Below are positions 62,230 through 64,000 of a DNA stretch of 64,000 nucleotides, piece after piece. The translations under genes were made by a program, and so were the position numbers. How positions within the stretch are numbered: position 1 is the first letter of the stretch; each line of letters opens with the position of its first letter. Below the pieces are notes generated by a model. That model had not been told where the DNA came from, made no database searches, and was given only the letters and a program-made list of their open reading frames with translations. This stretch comes from Cellvibrio sp. UBA7671 (GTDB taxonomy: Bacteria > Pseudomonadota > Gammaproteobacteria > Pseudomonadales > Cellvibrionaceae), in assembly GCA_002483145.1 (NCBI GenBank), contig DLHJ01000003.1:1-64000 (forward strand). The letters run 5' to 3'.

Positions 62230-62791
62230 CTATATCACTTTAATTTGAATAAACTTGGCAGGGGAGATTACGAAGGCACTGTATAATAATACAGTGATTA
62301 AATTCCCCTGAGCAACTACTTACCAGCCACATTAGATTTTACCAGCCACATTAGATTGAATTTTTACCGGATGTATTAATGAATTTAGCCTAAGTTGAGT
62401 CGCCCTTTGTACCCTAATGACACCATTTAGCCAACCTCCTTTTGGGGGATTACAATTAACCCATCAATCTATTATTTATTCGACATATGCCCTTTACCAT
62501 CAATGCTTAAGTCGTATTCTGGCTTGCGTTGACAACCCCACCCTCATCCCCTAACCTGCCCCCGCTGCGGTAAAACCCGCAGCCGGGATTGCAACCCCCG
62601 CGCTTCTAACCGGCACGAGACGTGAGTCTTAGTGTCCTCGCACAGCTTTGCCTGTTGTTATGGCGGCTGGGTGAGGCCGCCTTCGGGCGGGCCGGTGTGG
62701 TTAGAGCCGGTGGTTGCAACCTCGCTCAGTCCGCCTCCATGAATTGCAACCTCATGAGGCATTTGGCAAATCTAACCCTGAGATTTTTATT
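62230..62791. promoter_or_regulatory. Intergenic region: tandem repeat and leader with competing stems
   Basis: Contains (i) a 19-base-period direct repeat at 62321-62357, (ii) a 7-bp hairpin GCTGCGG/CCGCAGC (62564-62583), (iii) TCTAACC (62605-62611) pairing with GGTTAGA (62699-62705) around about 87 bases, which include a TTCG-capped CCGCC/GGCGG hairpin (62677-62690), and (iv) a second TCTAACC (62771-62777) just before the next gene that could compete for the same GGTTAGA. ACCGGC (62609-62614) can likewise pair with GCCGGT at 62691 or 62706. TTGCAACC recurs several times. The structure suggests a regulatory leader. No gene is seen in the 562 bases. Confidence 0.5.
62321..62357. repeat. Tandem 19-base direct repeat
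   Basis: TACCAGCCACATTAGATT occurs at 62321-62338 and again at 62340-62357, period 19. It lies about 90 bases upstream of the methyltransferase start and may be an operator or a recent slippage product. Confidence 0.85.
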
Positions 62792-63109
62792 ATGGATAAT
62801 GCAACCTCTTCCCCCGCTTTCCCCAATTCCTGTTCCATCAAACTCGATCAATCCCAATACGCGTTTTTTCAACAATCACGTCTTGAAATTCATTCGCCCG
62901 AAGGCAAAGTGCTTACGGTGATGAAAAAGCCTGTGCCGAATAAAACAGATGCCGATGCGGTTTACCAGTTGTGGTGCCAGGCGTGTTTGTTGGAGGTAGT
63001 GTTTGATGAAGTTAGGGACAAGATAAAACTACCGCCGAAGGCGATTAATTCTATTGCGCATGTGATTGACAGGATTGATTTGCATCTTAAACAACAGATG
63101 CGGATGTAG
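62792..63109 (+). CDS. Small hypothetical protein, 105 codons, with structured leader
   Basis: 105 residues, soluble: MDNATSSPAFPNSCSIKLDQ, then FFQQSRLEIHSPEGKVLTVMKK, VYQLWCQACLLEVVFDEVRD and a basic/helical end (DRIDLHLKQQMRM). The last part looks helical. I do not recognise the family. A decayed, internally deleted second copy lies at 63442-63678, so it is a unit that duplicates. An upstream frame continues but the leader structure and ATG 62792 suggest the given start; no strong ribosome site is seen. Downstream is a hairpin terminator. Confidence 0.55.
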   Translation: MDNATSSPAFPNSCSIKLDQSQYAFFQQSRLEIHSPEGKVLTVMKKPVPNKTDADAVYQLWCQACLLEVVFDEVRDKIKLPPKAINSIAHVIDRIDLHLKQQMRM

Positions 63110-63116
63110 AAAAATT

Positions 63117-63141
63117 AAAGGCGGCTTTTTTGGCCGCCTTT
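63117..63141. terminator. Hairpin between small gene and micro-ORF
   Basis: AAAGGCGG (63117-63124) pairs with CCGCCTTT (63134-63141). On the - strand it is followed by TTTAATTTTT, so it probably ends the leftward micro-ORF transcript; on the + strand the T-run is weak. Confidence 0.65.
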
Positions 63142-63166
63142 AGTTGATATGAGAGGGAATAACGCT

Positions 63167-63238
63167 TTACTTGTCAGAAGCAGCAGAAGCTAGCTGCCAG
63201 AGCACCAATAACATTATCACTACCACTAAGAATCCCAT
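63167..63238 (-). CDS. 23-codon micro-ORF encoding a single membrane helix
   Basis: ATG (63236-63238) is preceded by GGGAGGAGAT, a very strong ribosome site. The product is 23 residues: MGFLVVVIMLLVL, then a Trp and a short polar end (AASDK), i.e. one transmembrane helix. Such tiny membrane proteins often modulate a larger partner or act as type-I toxins; neither is shown here. A hairpin terminator lies just after it. Confidence 0.4.
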   Translation of the reverse strand: MGFLVVVIMLLVLWQLASAASDK

Positions 63239-63441
63239 ATCTCCTCCCAGAGAATTATCTTTCGATGACGTTTGTACAAACATACAAGCAAGTTCAACCT
63301 CTAATGGCTAGCTAGTTTAAGTAATTGTTGGGTCGAGCGACCAGTGGGCGAAGGACATATTTCGTGTGAGATATATCTTACAAGACTCGGCACATCGATC
63401 GTCCGGTAACAGTATTAGCTCACTCGCACTGCATCATTTCC

Positions 63442-63678
63442 TACGCCATCAAACTCGACCAATCCCAATGCATCTTTTTCCAACAATTTCATCTTGAAAT
63501 TTATTCATCCGATAGCGGAGTGCTTACGGTCATTAGTAAGCTGTGTCGAATAAAGTTGGCGGCGGTGTTTGATGAAGTTCAGTGCAGAATAAAATTACCG
63601 AAGAAAGCGACTATTAGTATCGCGCATTTTGTTGACAGGATTGTTGTGCACCTCCATCAGGCTCTGGAGCAATTTTAA
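63442..63678 (+). pseudogene. Decayed second copy of the small gene at 62792
   Basis: The frame reads YAIKLDQSQCIFFQQFHLEI and continues without a stop to TAA 63676-63678; it matches the gene at 62792 in segments (IKLDQSQ, FFQQ, HLEI, GVLTV, VFDEV, IKLP, ISIAHFVDRI) but lacks a stretch of about 50 bases in the middle and has no ATG or ribosome site at the front. It is therefore a decayed paralogue rather than an expressed gene, although its frame has stayed open. Confidence 0.7.
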
Positions 63679-63733
63679 CGGCGTTGACGGCAGCATTTGA
63701 ACAGGTACACTCCCGCTCATAACTGCCAGAAAT

Positions 63734-63982
63734 CTAACCCGGCCTTGGCCCTAACCGTTTTTCAGAGCGAGGGGCTTCATTAATGATTTTGTCTCCCAGA
63801 TAACCACGGGCACAAATTTGCCGAATACCTTTCAAGCTTTCACGCGCTTGTGGCCCAATAATTAAAGCATGGGTTCCAGGTGCACCATTAGCTTCCCTGA
63901 AAGTTTCATAACTATACTTCGTTCCTTCCTCATCTATATCCACCTCGGTCTTATAATCAGGAAAAATCAGCACCTTCCCCAT
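63734..63982 (-). CDS. Hypothetical protein, 82 codons
   Basis: 82 residues, soluble: MGKVLIFPDYKTEVDIDEEGTK at the start, then HALIIGPQARESLKG, and a basic end (PRSEKRLGPRPG). It may be complete; the start lies only about 20 bases from the window edge, where no strong ribosome site is visible, so the true start could be further left on the - strand outside the window. Family not recognised. Confidence 0.45.
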   Translation of the reverse strand: MGKVLIFPDYKTEVDIDEEGTKYSYETFREANGAPGTHALIIGPQARESLKGIRQICARGYLGDKIINEAPRSEKRLGPRPG

Positions 63983-64000
63983 TTTATTTATCGCGCTGAT

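Noticed and set aside
59755..64000. Attachment-site duplicate of the tRNA-Leu 3' end
   Set aside because: I looked for a copy of the last ~20 bases of the tRNA further right and did not find one in the window.
1..64000. CRISPR array, rRNA operon or complete insertion sequence
   Set aside because: No regularly spaced repeats, no rRNA sequence and no transposase gene were recognised.

Overview
The window looks like chromosomal DNA of a polysaccharide-degrading gammaproteobacterium, most probably Cellvibrio or a close relative (Cellvibrionaceae). The evidence is a set of secreted glycoside hydrolases whose modules (GH5, GH16, GH18, CBM2, CBM5, CBM6, CBM32) are joined by the serine-rich linkers typical of that group, set among ordinary gammaproteobacterial housekeeping blocks (serB, mpl, ubiX, acs, panC-panD, dnaB, rpsF-rpsR-rplI, rnr-rlmB). 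The genus is inferred from sequence style; no database search was possible.

Layout. 1-9.9 kb: a 5'-truncated DUF1552 protein, a 53-codon membrane ORF, serB with a divergent YtjB/AhpA-like membrane protein, a two-domain acyltransferase of the ornithine-lipid (OlsF) type, two paralogous periplasmic binding proteins without a transporter, and mpl. 9.9-22.4 kb: an AT-rich AbiC-like membrane protein, membrane proteins of unknown role, an RpiB-family isomerase, a compact ubiX-mvaB-DUF2288-GNAT operon, a carotenoid-type FAD oxidoreductase, an esterase, an Smr protein and a TolB-like propeller protein. 22.5-29.6 kb: acs, panD, panC, a MOSC protein overlapping dnaB, and the rplI-rpsR-rpsF operon.

30-55.4 kb is the accessory carbohydrate region. 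It holds two GH5 enzymes (one with CBM2, one with two CBM6), two very large GH16 proteins that each end in two CBM32 modules, a PEP-CTERM protein and a GH18 chitinase with two CBM5. Two paralogous membrane-anchored AraC-type regulators sit beside this material, one divergent from the first GH16 gene. PPK2, a fatty-acid desaturase with a DCC protein, a P1-family peptidase, azurin, an outer-membrane barrel, a GNAT and several small lipoprotein or membrane genes lie between. Three pieces of GFA-family gene sequence (one intact gene, one remnant, one fused to the 5' end of the P1 peptidase) mark a rearranged patch at 45.8-48.7 kb.

55.7-64 kb: rlmB and rnr, tRNA-Leu(CAG) with a near-consensus promoter and its own terminator, then an AT-rich restriction-modification pair (C5 methyltransferase plus HNH endonuclease), a structured leader with competing pairings before a small gene, a decayed second copy of that gene, and a 23-codon membrane ORF with a strong ribosome binding site.

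The observations I rate highest are: the leader and duplicated small gene at 62.56-63.68 kb; a leader motif shared by the two GH5 genes; LacI-type palindromes upstream of both the chitinase and acs, suggesting a chitin/GlcNAc-to-acetate regulatory link; the GFA-peptidase chimera; and the paired membrane AraC regulators.
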